A DNA stretch of 64,000 nucleotides from a virus (IMGVR_UViG_3300032288_003197:1-64000); one strand, 5' to 3'. Shown: positions 6,248 to 13,536, counted from the stretch's first letter. Notes: a model not told the origin generated them from the sequence alone. Numbers and translations are program-made.

Positions 6248-6326
6248 ATGATACTTGCTACGGGACGCCAAATTCTTACGGTCGTTTAAGAGTAGGCGGC
6301 CACAGCCGCACACTCTCCCTTAAAAA

Positions 6327-6402
6327 TGGTACTCGGTACGGGAATCGAACCCGTCTTACTGACGTGAAAGGCCAGTGTCCTAAACCGATAGACGAACCGA
6401 GC
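6327..6402 (-). tRNA. tRNA-Glu(TTC)
   Basis: Anticodon loop CTTTCAC, T-loop TTCGATT, A73, encoded CCA. Between it and tRNA-Tyr a GCGGC/GCCGC hairpin (near 6285-6310) may be a processing signal. Confidence 0.92.
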
Positions 6403-6516
6403 AATTCTATATGTAAACACACAAATTGTGTGCTTGCATATAGAGTCTGCACTCAACGCAGACTCTATACGAATCTAATTTTTAAAGAACGTTGTCGGTT
6501 TCCCAACACAGCCTCT
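6403..6516 (-). other. tRNA leader with hairpins
   Basis: No gene. An 11-pair hairpin (6440-6450 with 6458-6468) and a CACACAA/TTGTGTG palindrome (6417-6431) lie in the leader between the promoter at 6517-6545 and tRNA-Glu. Confidence 0.55.
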
Positions 6517-6545
6517 AGTATAACACTCTAGGCTTTTTGTGTCTA
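6517..6545 (-). promoter_or_regulatory. Early promoter TAGACA-N17-TATACT
   Basis: Minus-strand hexamers with a 17-base spacer; would drive tRNA-Glu, tRNA-Tyr, tRNA-Asp and the structured RNA region. Confidence 0.6.
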
Positions 6546-6552
6546 CCACATA

Positions 6553-6580
6553 AAGAAAAACCCTGCTAGTTGCAGGGCCT
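6553..6580 (-). terminator. Intrinsic terminator
   Basis: CCCTGC, 5-base loop, GCAGGG, then TTTTTCTTT on the minus strand; closes the short unit below. Confidence 0.8.
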
Positions 6581-6602
6581 TTGTTGATGTAGTAATTTTT
6601 AC

Positions 6603-6680
6603 TTACTGACAAAGACCCAACAGAACACCCTGCTCATAATCTGAGCCCTGTATAGGATTGAATGCGATTGTTGTCATCAT
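6603..6680 (-). CDS. 25-residue leaderless peptide or small RNA
   Basis: Frame MMTTIAFNPIQGS... of 25 codons ending 6603. The promoter at 6687-6715 (TTGACA-N17-TACAAT) predicts a start at about 6680, exactly the ATGATG, so translation would be leaderless. A GCTCA/TGAGC hairpin lies inside. With its own promoter and terminator this is a discrete RNA of about 120 bases; a non-coding role is as likely as a peptide. Confidence 0.4.
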   Translation of the reverse strand: MMTTIAFNPIQGSDYEQGVLLGLCQ

Positions 6681-6686
6681 GGTGTA

Positions 6687-6715
6687 ATTGTATATGATTA
6701 TTTATACTGTGTCAA
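6687..6715 (-). promoter_or_regulatory. Early promoter TTGACA-N17-TACAAT
   Basis: Minus-strand hexamers, 17-base spacer; the spacer also contains TATAAATA, so overlap with a late promoter is possible. Confidence 0.7.
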
Positions 6716-6767
6716 GCGAAAGACTTCAAATTTGGACAAATAGATCGATTGCACAGCACGATCAAGC

Positions 6768-7490
6768 TCACAGAGCCCGAACCCACTCGGTGGGTCGCAA
6801 CCATGTGCTGTAGATATGATCTGCTGTGGCTTGATGTTGTGCCAAGTGTGGTTCTATGCCGGCCACTATGGCTGCACTGTCTTGTACAGATTCGTACAGC
6901 TCTCGTGCTTGGGCCCACTTGGGGTCTTCGTCTGCTGCCCAGGCCTGTGCTTTTTCTGCGTCCATTTCGATGTGAAACTGCATGGCTAGATGTGGACCCA
7001 TGCTCCAGGCTTGGTTAGGACAAGCACTGGATCCAGCCAAGCGTGTGGCGCCCCGAGGCACCGTGAATGCGTCATAGTGCCATTGAATCACTGTGGGTGT
7101 GGGTGCAGGACCAAACCATTTTTCAACTTCGGCATGGGTTTCATATTGTATAGACTGCCAACCAATCTCGGGCCGGGGCGAAGTGCCCACAGTTGCTCCT
7201 AGTGCTCGACTCATGAGTTGTCCGCCAAGACAGTGTCCAATCACTGGAACATCCCGAAGCACAGCCTGCAAGATCAATATTTCAGCCTGACGATTACTCA
7301 GCAAGTCATCATTGGCACTCATGCCACCGCCCATGACAGCCAAGGCTGCATAGGGTTCAATGCTGGCAGGGAATGGTTGTCCTAGCCCAGCGTTGTGAAC
7401 TTCAAACTTGATCTCGTGTTGGGTCAACCATGTCACAAGGTAAGCCGCCCACTCCGGGGTTTGATGCTGTAGTATTAGTATGGGTTTCAT
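6768..7490 (-). CDS. Class I glutamine amidotransferase (GMP synthase GATase-like)
   Basis: 240 residues forming one complete amidotransferase domain. The nucleophile elbow VIGHCLGGQL places Cys near residue 87, and FHIEMD in the second half supplies His and Glu of the triad. Such stand-alone domains hydrolyse glutamine and hand ammonia to a partner, or act on gamma-glutamyl compounds. Its start overlaps the stop of the hydrolase gene upstream as TAATG, so the two are translationally coupled. The partner is not obvious; the PP-loop proteins of this window are conceivable acceptors of ammonia. No signal peptide. Confidence 0.8.
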   Translation of the reverse strand: MKPILILQHQTPEWAAYLVTWLTQHEIKFEVHNAGLGQPFPASIEPYAALAVMGGGMSANDDLLSNRQAEILILQAVLRDVPVIGHCLGGQLMSRALGATVGTSPRPEIGWQSIQYETHAEVEKWFGPAPTPTVIQWHYDAFTVPRGATRLAGSSACPNQAWSMGPHLAMQFHIEMDAEKAQAWAADEDPKWAQARELYESVQDSAAIVAGIEPHLAQHQATADHIYSTWLRPTEWVRAL

Positions 7491-8074
7491 TACAAGGCCT
7501 GTTGGATTCTATCAAGTATGATTTCTACTACTTGATTGCTGAGTACAACTTCGTAGTGATTTAGTGGTAATTCTATGAGTTCAAAGTCTGTTCTTGATCG
7601 CATGCTTTCTATTGTGACAACACCATCATTGGATTCTTGAATCCAAGGACTGTCGCCACGAGTTGTGACAATATTGGTCCAACGTGGTGGTGCAGGTAAT
7701 TTTTTTGCGTCCAGCATGGGTCCACTCATGGTTCCGATATCTTTCATCAAGCGATTAAAGGGCAAAAAGTATCGTGCAAAGTCTGCTTGAGCACACCCAC
7801 CATACGGAGTGCTGAGTGATATGCCACCGCAGGTTCGATCTTGATAATGATTGGCCAGGTGCAAGGCATAGATACCGCCCAGGCTATGGCTGACAAAAAA
7901 CAGTCTTTCTGCATCATCCAAGGCGCCTTTCATGAGGCCAAGGTTGTGGGCAAACCCATCTGCACTGTTGTATTCAAGTGCGATGTCTGGCAATTCGGTG
8001 TGTTCTCTCACATATTCTCTAATGTGGGTGAAGCTTTCGGCAGTGGCACTGGCACCGTGTATATACACTATCAT
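7490..8074 (-). CDS. Alpha/beta hydrolase
   Basis: 194 residues. MIVYIHGASATAES gives the HG oxyanion region, VSHSLGG (Ser near residue 64) is the nucleophile elbow, and NHYEVV near the end supplies the catalytic His; a DG pair precedes it. Small lipase/esterase-type fold, cytoplasmic (no signal peptide). Substrate unknown. It follows the tmRNA terminator and is coupled to the amidotransferase gene. No clear ribosome site precedes ATG 8074. Confidence 0.75.
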   Translation of the reverse strand: MIVYIHGASATAESFTHIREYVREHTELPDIALEYNSADGFAHNLGLMKGALDDAERLFFVSHSLGGIYALHLANHYQDRTCGGISLSTPYGGCAQADFARYFLPFNRLMKDIGTMSGPMLDAKKLPAPPRWTNIVTTRGDSPWIQESNDGVVTIESMRSRTDFELIELPLNHYEVVLSNQVVEIILDRIQQAL

Positions 8075-8092
8075 CGAAATATTTAGCCAAAG

Positions 8093-8113
8093 GAAAACCC
8101 GCCGAAGCGGGCT
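8093..8113 (-). terminator. Intrinsic terminator after tmRNA
   Basis: CCCGC-TTCG-GCGGG hairpin followed by TTTTCC on the minus strand, about 45 bases after the tmRNA tag stop codon. Confidence 0.8.
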
Positions 8114-8274
8114 CCGAGTTTCTGTTACGAGGTATGTCTTACCCTAGGCTGCGTTTAGGCTGCCAATGCGAACTGTTCGTCGTTTGCGTTTACGTTTTTT
8201 GCTTGATTTACGGTCATCGCCTACCGTGCTGTCCACTCCGTTACTCTTGACCCAATCGATCCTGTGTCAGGCCC
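8096..8274 (-). ncRNA. ssrA: tmRNA, tag-coding piece (probable permuted two-piece tmRNA)
   Basis: A GCA resume codon at 8187 opens the ten-codon tag ANDEQFALAA ending in TAA at 8155, matching the E. coli tag ANDENYALAA. Upstream lies a pseudoknot-1-like stem (8223-8227 with 8210-8214) and a tRNA-like 5' end GGGCCTG at 8274 followed by a CAGGATCGATTGGG D-region like that of known tmRNAs. The transcript ends in a terminator shortly after the tag, leaving no room for a 3' tRNA half in the usual place. tmRNA with SmpB rescues stalled ribosomes and tags the products for proteolysis. The phage copy would keep this running late in infection, and the window also encodes ClpA. Confidence 0.85.
8155..8187 (-). 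other. tmRNA proteolysis tag reading frame
   Basis: Ten codons for ANDEQFALAA plus TAA. The last four residues ALAA are the degron read by ClpXP/ClpAP in bacteria. Confidence 0.9.
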
Positions 8275-8445
8275 ATCAAAAAGATTCTTCCATCTGTCCA
8301 GTGCTTCGTGATAGCTGATCCAGACACATCCTTCGCAACCTCGGCCACAACAAGTAGTTGGCTCTTGTGGTCTAGGGTAAAAATCTTTTTGGTGGACCTG
8401 GGCGGCACTGCCCCGCCGTCTTGAATCCGTTTCTCTTTGCTTCAT
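8221..8445 (-). CDS. Small oxidoreductase-like (Cys-rich) protein overlapping the tmRNA
   Basis: 74 codons. The centre, [18 protein letters not shown] followed by [10 protein letters not shown], matches the short oxidoreductase-like family with its CCGxGCxxCVW signature (human OXLD1 type), a possible metal or redox site. The core falls in the segment between the two tmRNA pieces; both ends of the frame overlap them. ATG 8445 has no ribosome site and lies only about eight bases after the predicted transcription start, so the true start is unclear. The protein match looks genuine but translation is not assured. Confidence 0.55.
   Translation of the reverse strand: MKQRETDSRRRGSAAQVHQKDFYPRPQEPTTCCGRGCEGCVWISYHEALDRWKNLFDGPDTGSIGSRVTEWTAR
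8390..8440 (-). ncRNA. ssrA: Candidate tmRNA acceptor piece (upstream, permuted order)
   Basis: CAGGTCC-A-CCA (8400-8390 on the minus strand) pairs with the 5' GGGCCTG of the coding piece, giving a G3-U70 pair, the alanine identity element of tmRNA. It is preceded by a five-pair GGCGG/CCGCC stem with a seven-base loop, and by GATTCAA, which pairs with TTGGGTC (8255-8249) as helix 2 would. The loop GGCAGTG is not a normal TTCRA T-loop, which lowers confidence. Confidence 0.45.
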
Positions 8446-8460
8446 ACAGCAATAACTTGC

Positions 8461-8489
8461 AGTATACTGTTTTTAGATATTGTCGTCAA
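8461..8489 (-). promoter_or_regulatory. Early promoter TTGACG-N17-TATACT for tmRNA unit
   Basis: Minus-strand hexamers, 17-base spacer, start predicted near 8454. With the terminator at 8093-8113 it defines a unit of about 360 bases, the length of a tmRNA precursor. Confidence 0.7.
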
Positions 8490-8685
8490 CCAGTTCGATC
8501 ACGTAGCCAATGTATTCTTTGGCGCGCTCACCGTCGCCAGCATCAATGGCTCCTTGTGCATCATCCAAGTAACCCATCATCTGACTGCGCAGATCGGCCA
8601 TGCTGCCTTCGCGTCGGTCTGGACGAGGAGCATCCATTGCGTCTGCTTCTTTGATGATGTCAATGTATCGTTTTAAATTGCTCAT
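8473..8685 (-). CDS. Small acidic phage protein (70 aa)
   Basis: MSNLKRYIDIIKEAD..., acidic and helical, ending GYVIELVDDNI. ATG 8685 has an AAGGAT ribosome site. A T4-type late promoter lies 18 bases upstream, so it is probably a late gene. No function recognised. Confidence 0.7.
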   Translation of the reverse strand: MSNLKRYIDIIKEADAMDAPRPDRREGSMADLRSQMMGYLDDAQGAIDAGDGERAKEYIGYVIELVDDNI

Positions 8686-8703
8686 GGTCAAAATCCTTTG
8701 GTG

Positions 8704-8711
8704 TATTTATA
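8704..8711 (-). promoter_or_regulatory. T4-type late promoter TATAAATA
   Basis: Exact octamer on the minus strand, with no -35 match, close upstream of the gene starting 8685. Confidence 0.6.
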
Positions 8712-8724
8712 GATAGATCAGTTT

Positions 8725-9378
8725 TTATTTGAGTATTTGTAGATCCTGGTGCTGGGACACGCGGGTAAACTCAATGTTGGGGGGCGTATTCCTACTGATT
8801 TGTATGGCCACACGAACGGACTCGACGTTCTCTACCGCATGCAATATTGCACTGTTGATACACACCCATTTCTCTGCGGGCAAGCAAACTCGATCAATTT
8901 CTTCCAATGTGTCAAAATTCTTTGTGATGAGATTGGGATCAAAAACTGACTTCAAGTCAGGGCGCAAGAGCGGATACCCATGCTGTCTGTACCATGATGT
9001 TTCTACACGACTGCCGCCAGTGTCCAGGATATACATGATAGTGTAGTCCCTACTGATGTCCACGTGCGGGGCAAAGAACGAACTGTGTGCGTCATATACT
9101 GCTACACCACATGGCGCAGGGTCTTGATCAAAATACTGGCGTACCCATGCATCAAACTCTTCGCTGATACTGTACCTATGAGACTTTATTGTCTTGACTT
9201 CCGACCCATCTCGCAGAGTAAAATTTCGATATTCATACTCTGCATAGCCTGGCCGATCAAGCCAATTATTCACCTTGACTTCGTGATTGCCCTTGTTTGT
9301 TTCTAGACTTGCCCAGGCCGCATCCACAATTGTTTGCGGCAAGGGTGGCAAGTCTAAAAATGCATAGGTAAATGTCAC
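8725..9378 (-). CDS. 2-oxoglutarate/Fe(II) oxygenase-like protein
   Basis: 217 residues. FFAPHVDISRDYTIMYILDTGG holds the HxD metal pair, and ILHAVENVESVRVAIQIS holds the second His and the Arg for 2-oxoglutarate. This matches the prolyl 4-hydroxylase-like fold of many phage 2OG oxygenases. Substrate unknown. Its start lies four bases inside the stop region of the TctC gene upstream, suggesting cotranscription. Little sequence likeness to the oxygenase at 4313-5173 outside the motifs, so they are probably separate acquisitions. Confidence 0.7.
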   Translation of the reverse strand: MTFTYAFLDLPPLPQTIVDAAWASLETNKGNHEVKVNNWLDRPGYAEYEYRNFTLRDGSEVKTIKSHRYSISEEFDAWVRQYFDQDPAPCGVAVYDAHSSFFAPHVDISRDYTIMYILDTGGSRVETSWYRQHGYPLLRPDLKSVFDPNLITKNFDTLEEIDRVCLPAEKWVCINSAILHAVENVESVRVAIQISRNTPPNIEFTRVSQHQDLQILK

Positions 9379-10262
9379 TTTTTGGTTTTTTCTGCTATTT
9401 GTTCAAAGATTCGAATTTCTCTGTTGGCATACTGCGCAGATCTCTGTGGTCCATAATTCAACACAGTAAGACCCAGCAAATCTTTGAAACTGGTATTGGT
9501 GGAATCTTGAACCAGTCGTGACATTTCTGTTACAGCAGTACGATCGGTGTCTTGTCTGGCCCAGACTGCGTACCAATTGTTGGTGTAATTTCCACTGAAT
9601 CCCATTTCACTGGCAGTGGGCACATTTGGCAGCTGAGGCAGTCTCCGCTCTCCAAACACCATGACAGGACGAACTTGTCCGTTGTTGAAAGACGGCCCAA
9701 TTCCGGTGTAAGCCAAAACTCCGTATTCAGTATGACCGGGCAACACATCGTTGACCATTGGTGCCAGCCCTTTGTAAGGAATCAAGTTGAGTCGCGTGGG
9801 CCATTTTAGATCATTGAGCCATATTTCTCCTTGATTGGCAACACCCACATTAATGATGTCTTGATTTCGGATCTGTTGTCTGATCTTGGTATCGCTGCCA
9901 GCGGTGAACATCACATATGGACTTTCGCCGATCAATGACACTGGTACAAATTCTCGATAAGTGTTGGTGCCCAGCATTGCCGGACCCACCACAAATCCAG
10001 CCTCGGCAACGATAAATGTGTGATTGTCGTTGGGCCTATTCAAAACATGTGTGGTAGCAACCGCCAGTGCCGCGCCAGGCATGTATTGAACTTCAACTGG
10101 AACTGAAACTTTACCTTGAAAGTCTTTTTGCATGGCTCTTGCAAATTTATCAATAAGTCCACCAGGCGGATACGGAACAATAAGAGTAATGGACTTAGAC
10201 GGCCATGCCAGTGCAGACACTGAGATTAGCATGGCCGAGATAAAGGTCAACAGTTTTTTCAT
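9375..10262 (-). CDS. TctC/Bug-type periplasmic solute-binding protein 1
   Basis: 295 residues from ATG 10262, which has an AGAGGA ribosome site; the longer frame from 10328 lacks one. MKKLLTFISAMLISVSALA is a signal peptide, followed by WPSKSITLIVPYPPGGLIDKFAR, the hallmark N-terminus of Bug (TctC) receptors of tripartite tricarboxylate transporters. Late segments (PNVPTASEMGF) also fit. Known members bind carboxylates or amides in the periplasm and pass them to TctAB membrane partners, which are absent here, so it must use host permeases or act otherwise. Family length is normal. Confidence 0.9.
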   Translation of the reverse strand: MKKLLTFISAMLISVSALAWPSKSITLIVPYPPGGLIDKFARAMQKDFQGKVSVPVEVQYMPGAALAVATTHVLNRPNDNHTFIVAEAGFVVGPAMLGTNTYREFVPVSLIGESPYVMFTAGSDTKIRQQIRNQDIINVGVANQGEIWLNDLKWPTRLNLIPYKGLAPMVNDVLPGHTEYGVLAYTGIGPSFNNGQVRPVMVFGERRLPQLPNVPTASEMGFSGNYTNNWYAVWARQDTDRTAVTEMSRLVQDSTNTSFKDLLGLTVLNYGPQRSAQYANREIRIFEQIAEKTKK

Positions 10263-10287
10263 ATATCCTCTCAAAAAGTAATTGTTG

Positions 10288-10313
10288 AACAAAAGCACTG
10301 CTAGAGTGCTTTT
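10288..10313 (-). terminator. Intrinsic terminator between DctP-like and TctC genes
   Basis: AAAAGCACT, 5-base loop, AGTGCTTTT, then GTT on the minus strand; a CAACG/CGTTG hairpin lies just before it. Confidence 0.65.
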
Positions 10314-10352
10314 GTCCGGTGCTGACAACGGGGACGATTCCCGCGTTGCTGT

Positions 10353-11312
10353 TTATTGATGTTGTTGAATGCTTTCGACCAAACCAGGAGTGAATGTATC
10401 GCGGAATTGATCATACACACCGCTCAGTGCAGCCTTGGCAGCTTCGCGTTGTTCTTGTGTCCACTTCACAATGTTGGCACCTTCTTCTGCAACAAGACGC
10501 TGTTCGGCACGAGCACCGTCACGAATGGTTTCGGCACGCTCTTCGCGACCAGCCAGCACAGCAGCTTGTTTGATCACTGCTTGAACTTCGGGACTCAATG
10601 TATCCCAGAACTTGTCGCCAATGATCATTGATGTAAGGAACAAACTGTGACCAGTGTCAATCACTGACTTGGTAACTTCGTTCTGACGCAGTGGATACAC
10701 ACGTGGGTAGTTGGTTTCACCGCCTTCAGCTTCACCGTCAACCACGACCTGACGCAGGTCTTCTACTTCGGCCACAACAGGCTTCATGCCCAGTGCAGAA
10801 ATAGTTGCTTGTGCAACAGGATTACGGTTTGAACGAACTGGTGTTCCTGCAAGCTCTTCCAATGTGCTGACTCGCTTGTTGGAAATCATTTGGCGGAAGC
10901 CACCTGAGTATGTGAAACTCAAGCCACGCACATTTGACTTGTCTGTGAGCTTGGCAAGCAGTGTTTCACCAACTTTGCCCTCTAGTACACGAGTTGCGTG
11001 ATCGTGGTCTTTGAACAAGAATGGGAGATCAAATACCAAAAAGTCCTGCTCGTACTTCTCAGCAAGCCATGTGGTGTACATTTGACTCATTTCAATTTTG
11101 CCCTGTTCCATGAGGTCCAGTAGATCGTGCTTGGTGACCACAACGCCGTTGTTGTAGCGTTGGCTGTACTCGGTAAGAGTCATGATTTCCACTTCGATTT
11201 TGTGCTCGCTTTGTTGCTCGTTTACACGACGCTCAAAGTCTTCAGCAGCACGAAGGAAAAGATTCAAAGGTTCATGGGCAATGACCCAGCGAATTTTGGT
11301 AGTGTTACTCAT
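10353..11312 (-). CDS. DctP-like TRAP solute-binding protein without signal peptide
   Basis: 319 residues from ATG 11312 (MSNTTKIRWVIAHEP). The body follows the DctP family: FDLPFLFKDHDHATRVLEGKVGE, then GFRQMISNKRVSTLEELAGTPVRS with the substrate-binding Arg region, then GGETN YP..., and SPEVQAVIKQAAVLAG. Normal DctP receptors are exported; here the protein begins directly at the first beta strand, so it appears cytoplasmic unless a start upstream is used. Even the longest frame (11381) has no hydrophobic leader. Flanked by two TctC genes that do have signals. No DctQM permease genes. Confidence 0.85.
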   Translation of the reverse strand: MSNTTKIRWVIAHEPLNLFLRAAEDFERRVNEQQSEHKIEVEIMTLTEYSQRYNNGVVVTKHDLLDLMEQGKIEMSQMYTTWLAEKYEQDFLVFDLPFLFKDHDHATRVLEGKVGETLLAKLTDKSNVRGLSFTYSGGFRQMISNKRVSTLEELAGTPVRSNRNPVAQATISALGMKPVVAEVEDLRQVVVDGEAEGGETNYPRVYPLRQNEVTKSVIDTGHSLFLTSMIIGDKFWDTLSPEVQAVIKQAAVLAGREERAETIRDGARAEQRLVAEEGANIVKWTQEQREAAKAALSGVYDQFRDTFTPGLVESIQQHQ

Positions 11313-11455
11313 TTTTATATCCAGATTAGGTAGTTTAAATGTGCTTGCGAGGTTGCTCGCTACGGTTGGCGTTCTAGGCATAACATGCTAGTAAAGGAGT
11401 CCATACTCCAGGCGTCTTTGACCCGACGTCGACCACTTGATCGGCGCTGCCATGT
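11313..11455 (-). other. Intergenic region with hairpins
   Basis: No gene. On the minus strand a GGAGT-ATGG-ACTCC hairpin followed by TTTACT may weakly terminate the TctC 2 message; a GCGAG/CTCGC hairpin is closer to the DctP-like start. Confidence 0.4.
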
Positions 11456-12355
11456 TTATTTAGTCAGAGACACGCCTTGACTCAAACGTTTCCATAGTGC
11501 CACCTGTGAATCAAACCAAATCTGTGTGGCCGTGGTGTTGAGGTTGCTGGGATCACAGTAGTCCACAGCATAGGCACGCTGCACTGCATCTGTTCGGCCG
11601 GCTTGCAGTACCAAACTTCGCAGTTCTTGGTACTGTGCTTCGGGCATGGATTTTGGCACTTGCAAACTGTGCATGTTAACCACCTCGCCCACTCCAGCAA
11701 AGCCCTGACTTTCCAAGGTGGCAATGCCACGCACTGTTTTCTTGCCTGAAATGCCCAGGGCGTTGAGGTCACCCTTGTCCAAGAATCCTTCAACTTCGCC
11801 CAAGAATGCCACGCTGAGATCAATGTTGCCCGAGATAGCATCAATACTGGCTTCGCGTGTGCCTTTGTAGGGCACCGGGGTGGCGTTGGGATAGCGTTTG
11901 ACAATTTCCATGGCCATGAGGTGTGAAGTGGCGCCAAGGCCAGAAATGCCAATGCTGATCTTTTGATTGCGGTCAATTTCACGCCAACTACGATACTTCT
12001 TGCTCACAATCAACATGGGTGCTGCACACTGAGTCATCAGCGGACGGAAGTCACTGACTCGATGACTCTCATCGGGATAAAAGTTAGGGCGCACAAAAAA
12101 AGCTGTACTCGCGGCCAGCACAGCGTTTGGTGTAGCTGCCACATGTTTGGCACCAATGGTTGCACCGGCACCGGGCTTGTTCTCCAAGATAAAGTTGTAT
12201 TTCTTTTGACCAGCGTTGAGCTCTTCTACCAAGCTGCGACTGTACTGTGCCTGTGTATCGCCCATGCCAAACGGCCAAACAATAGAAATAGTTTGTTGTG
12301 CTTGTGCAGCAAAATATGTCAGAGCCGCTGCTGCAGAAATTAGAAGTTTTTTCAT
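11456..12355 (-). CDS. TctC/Bug-type periplasmic solute-binding protein 2
   Basis: 299 residues. MKKLLISAAAALTYFAAQAQ is a signal peptide; then ISIVWPFGMGDTQAQYSRSLVEELN, a diverged version of the Bug motif, then NKPGAGATIGAKHVA (typical of TctC), and GISGLGATSHLMAMEI. Start overlaps the stop of the PP-loop gene as ATGA, so it is made with that enzyme. The binding-loop sequence differs from receptor 1, suggesting another ligand. No membrane partners nearby. Confidence 0.88.
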   Translation of the reverse strand: MKKLLISAAAALTYFAAQAQQTISIVWPFGMGDTQAQYSRSLVEELNAGQKKYNFILENKPGAGATIGAKHVAATPNAVLAASTAFFVRPNFYPDESHRVSDFRPLMTQCAAPMLIVSKKYRSWREIDRNQKISIGISGLGATSHLMAMEIVKRYPNATPVPYKGTREASIDAISGNIDLSVAFLGEVEGFLDKGDLNALGISGKKTVRGIATLESQGFAGVGEVVNMHSLQVPKSMPEAQYQELRSLVLQAGRTDAVQRAYAVDYCDPSNLNTTATQIWFDSQVALWKRLSQGVSLTK

Positions 12356-13536
12356 TTGAGATTTCCTTGTATGATGTCTGTGTTGACAAAGTCAGCAGGA
12401 CCTAGGTCGTAGAAGGTGTCCATGAACCCCACAAAGCCCACTGGCCGTCCCAACTCATAGGTGAAAAATTTGGGATCAATTTTGTCTACCATGTGTTGCA
12501 CGCCGGCTTTCCATACTTCGTAGAAGCGTGTTTCTGTGAAGTTTTTAAAGAACCACCAACCCATTTCACTGTAGAAGTTGTTGGTACTTTTCATGGTTTG
12601 CCATGTTGTGGGATCGTAGTCCTCATAGATCAGTGGGCGAGCAATTTGCTCGTAGGCATTGCGTTGTGCCGGACTGTGATTGGGCCAGCGCATCAAGAAC
12701 TGCAAGTGCTTGGTGTGTGGCAGTTGGAACCAGTTGCGGATTGTGTGAGCTTGTTTGATGATCAACTCAGGAATGTCTGGTTGCCAGTAAAAGTACTCTG
12801 TGGTCAAGTTGGTATAAGGACCAATTGTGGCCTGGCTATGGTTGGCTTGTATGTCTAAGAAGTACAGGTACCAACGCCCGTCCCGGATACAAATTTTAGG
12901 TTTGTCAATACCGTATAGTATACAAATGCTTTTGCCAGACTCTGCTAATTGTTTGTGCCCATCTAGGCCCAGTGGATCGTGTTTGAATGTGTGCTCGGGG
13001 TGCAAGTAATCTCTTGCACGTTCTACCCACGACTCGTCACCTTTGTAGTCCAGTATGTTTTGACTGAAGTCGTGCATGGTGATCTTTGTATTGGGGTGAC
13101 TAAGAGCCAGCTTTTGCAACACCGGCTTGGCTGCAAAATGCCATTCGCTCAGCGTATTCTCGGCTTTCATGTTCTTGGGATCAGGTCCAAGATTCTTGTC
13201 GCCCTGTGCAGGATAACGAAATACCACTTCGTCTATGTGAAGTCCGTTGTTGATAAAACTATAGAGTACTGTTGTACTGTCACTACCACCTGAGAACTCT
13301 AATCGAATATAATCGTATCGGTCTCGAAGCTGTTGTGCCCGCATGCGATACAGTTCACGCAGACTCAATTGTGGCTCAACTGTGGTGTCTATTCGACTGT
13401 ATACTTCTCTGTTGAAATTAAAATGAGGAAAGTGCCCGGTGGCTGTTGCTTCCAACAAAGCCTGCGGCTTGCTGTAAAATCGTTTGTCGCCTACAGTATA
13501 AAATCCCAGTCTGGGATTTTGTTCTAGTTCAATCAT
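12352..13536 (-). CDS. PP-loop ATP pyrophosphatase-type enzyme (paralogue 1)
   Basis: 394 residues. RAQQLRDRYDYIRLEFSGGS with DSTT (PP-loop near residues 82-89) is the ATP-binding loop of the adenine-nucleotide alpha-hydrolase superfamily, which adenylates a substrate before amidation or thiolation (asparagine synthetase, GuaA, QueC, TilS). An N-terminal region of 80 residues (YTVGDKRFYSKPQALLEA) is shared with the paralogue at 48884-50035. The four-Cys zinc site of QueC is not seen. Reaction unknown. Next to TctC 2 with an ATGA overlap, and overlapping the start region upstream. Confidence 0.7.
   Translation of the reverse strand: MIELEQNPRLGFYTVGDKRFYSKPQALLEATATGHFPHFNFNREVYSRIDTTVEPQLSLRELYRMRAQQLRDRYDYIRLEFSGGSDSTTVLYSFINNGLHIDEVVFRYPAQGDKNLGPDPKNMKAENTLSEWHFAAKPVLQKLALSHPNTKITMHDFSQNILDYKGDESWVERARDYLHPEHTFKHDPLGLDGHKQLAESGKSICILYGIDKPKICIRDGRWYLYFLDIQANHSQATIGPYTNLTTEYFYWQPDIPELIIKQAHTIRNWFQLPHTKHLQFLMRWPNHSPAQRNAYEQIARPLIYEDYDPTTWQTMKSTNNFYSEMGWWFFKNFTETRFYEVWKAGVQHMVDKIDPKFFTYELGRPVGFVGFMDTFYDLGPADFVNTDIIQGNLK

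Noticed and set aside
6699-6706. TATAAATA as a simple late promoter
   Set aside because: It lies inside the 17-base spacer of a TTGACA/TACAAT promoter; the early reading is preferred, though both may act.
7490-8095. Search for a normal tmRNA 3' half after the tag
   Set aside because: No CAGGYCC-ACCA or TTCRA loop is found there; a terminator and the hydrolase gene follow directly.
8144-8206. A 20-codon ATG frame ending in NDEQFALAA
   Set aside because: It is the tmRNA tag read from an accidental upstream ATG; pseudoknot position and the GCA resume codon explain it better.
12352-13536. PP-loop protein as QueC, completing preQ0 synthesis
   Set aside because: The four-Cys zinc site and QueC length are missing, and a paralogue of the same plan exists elsewhere.
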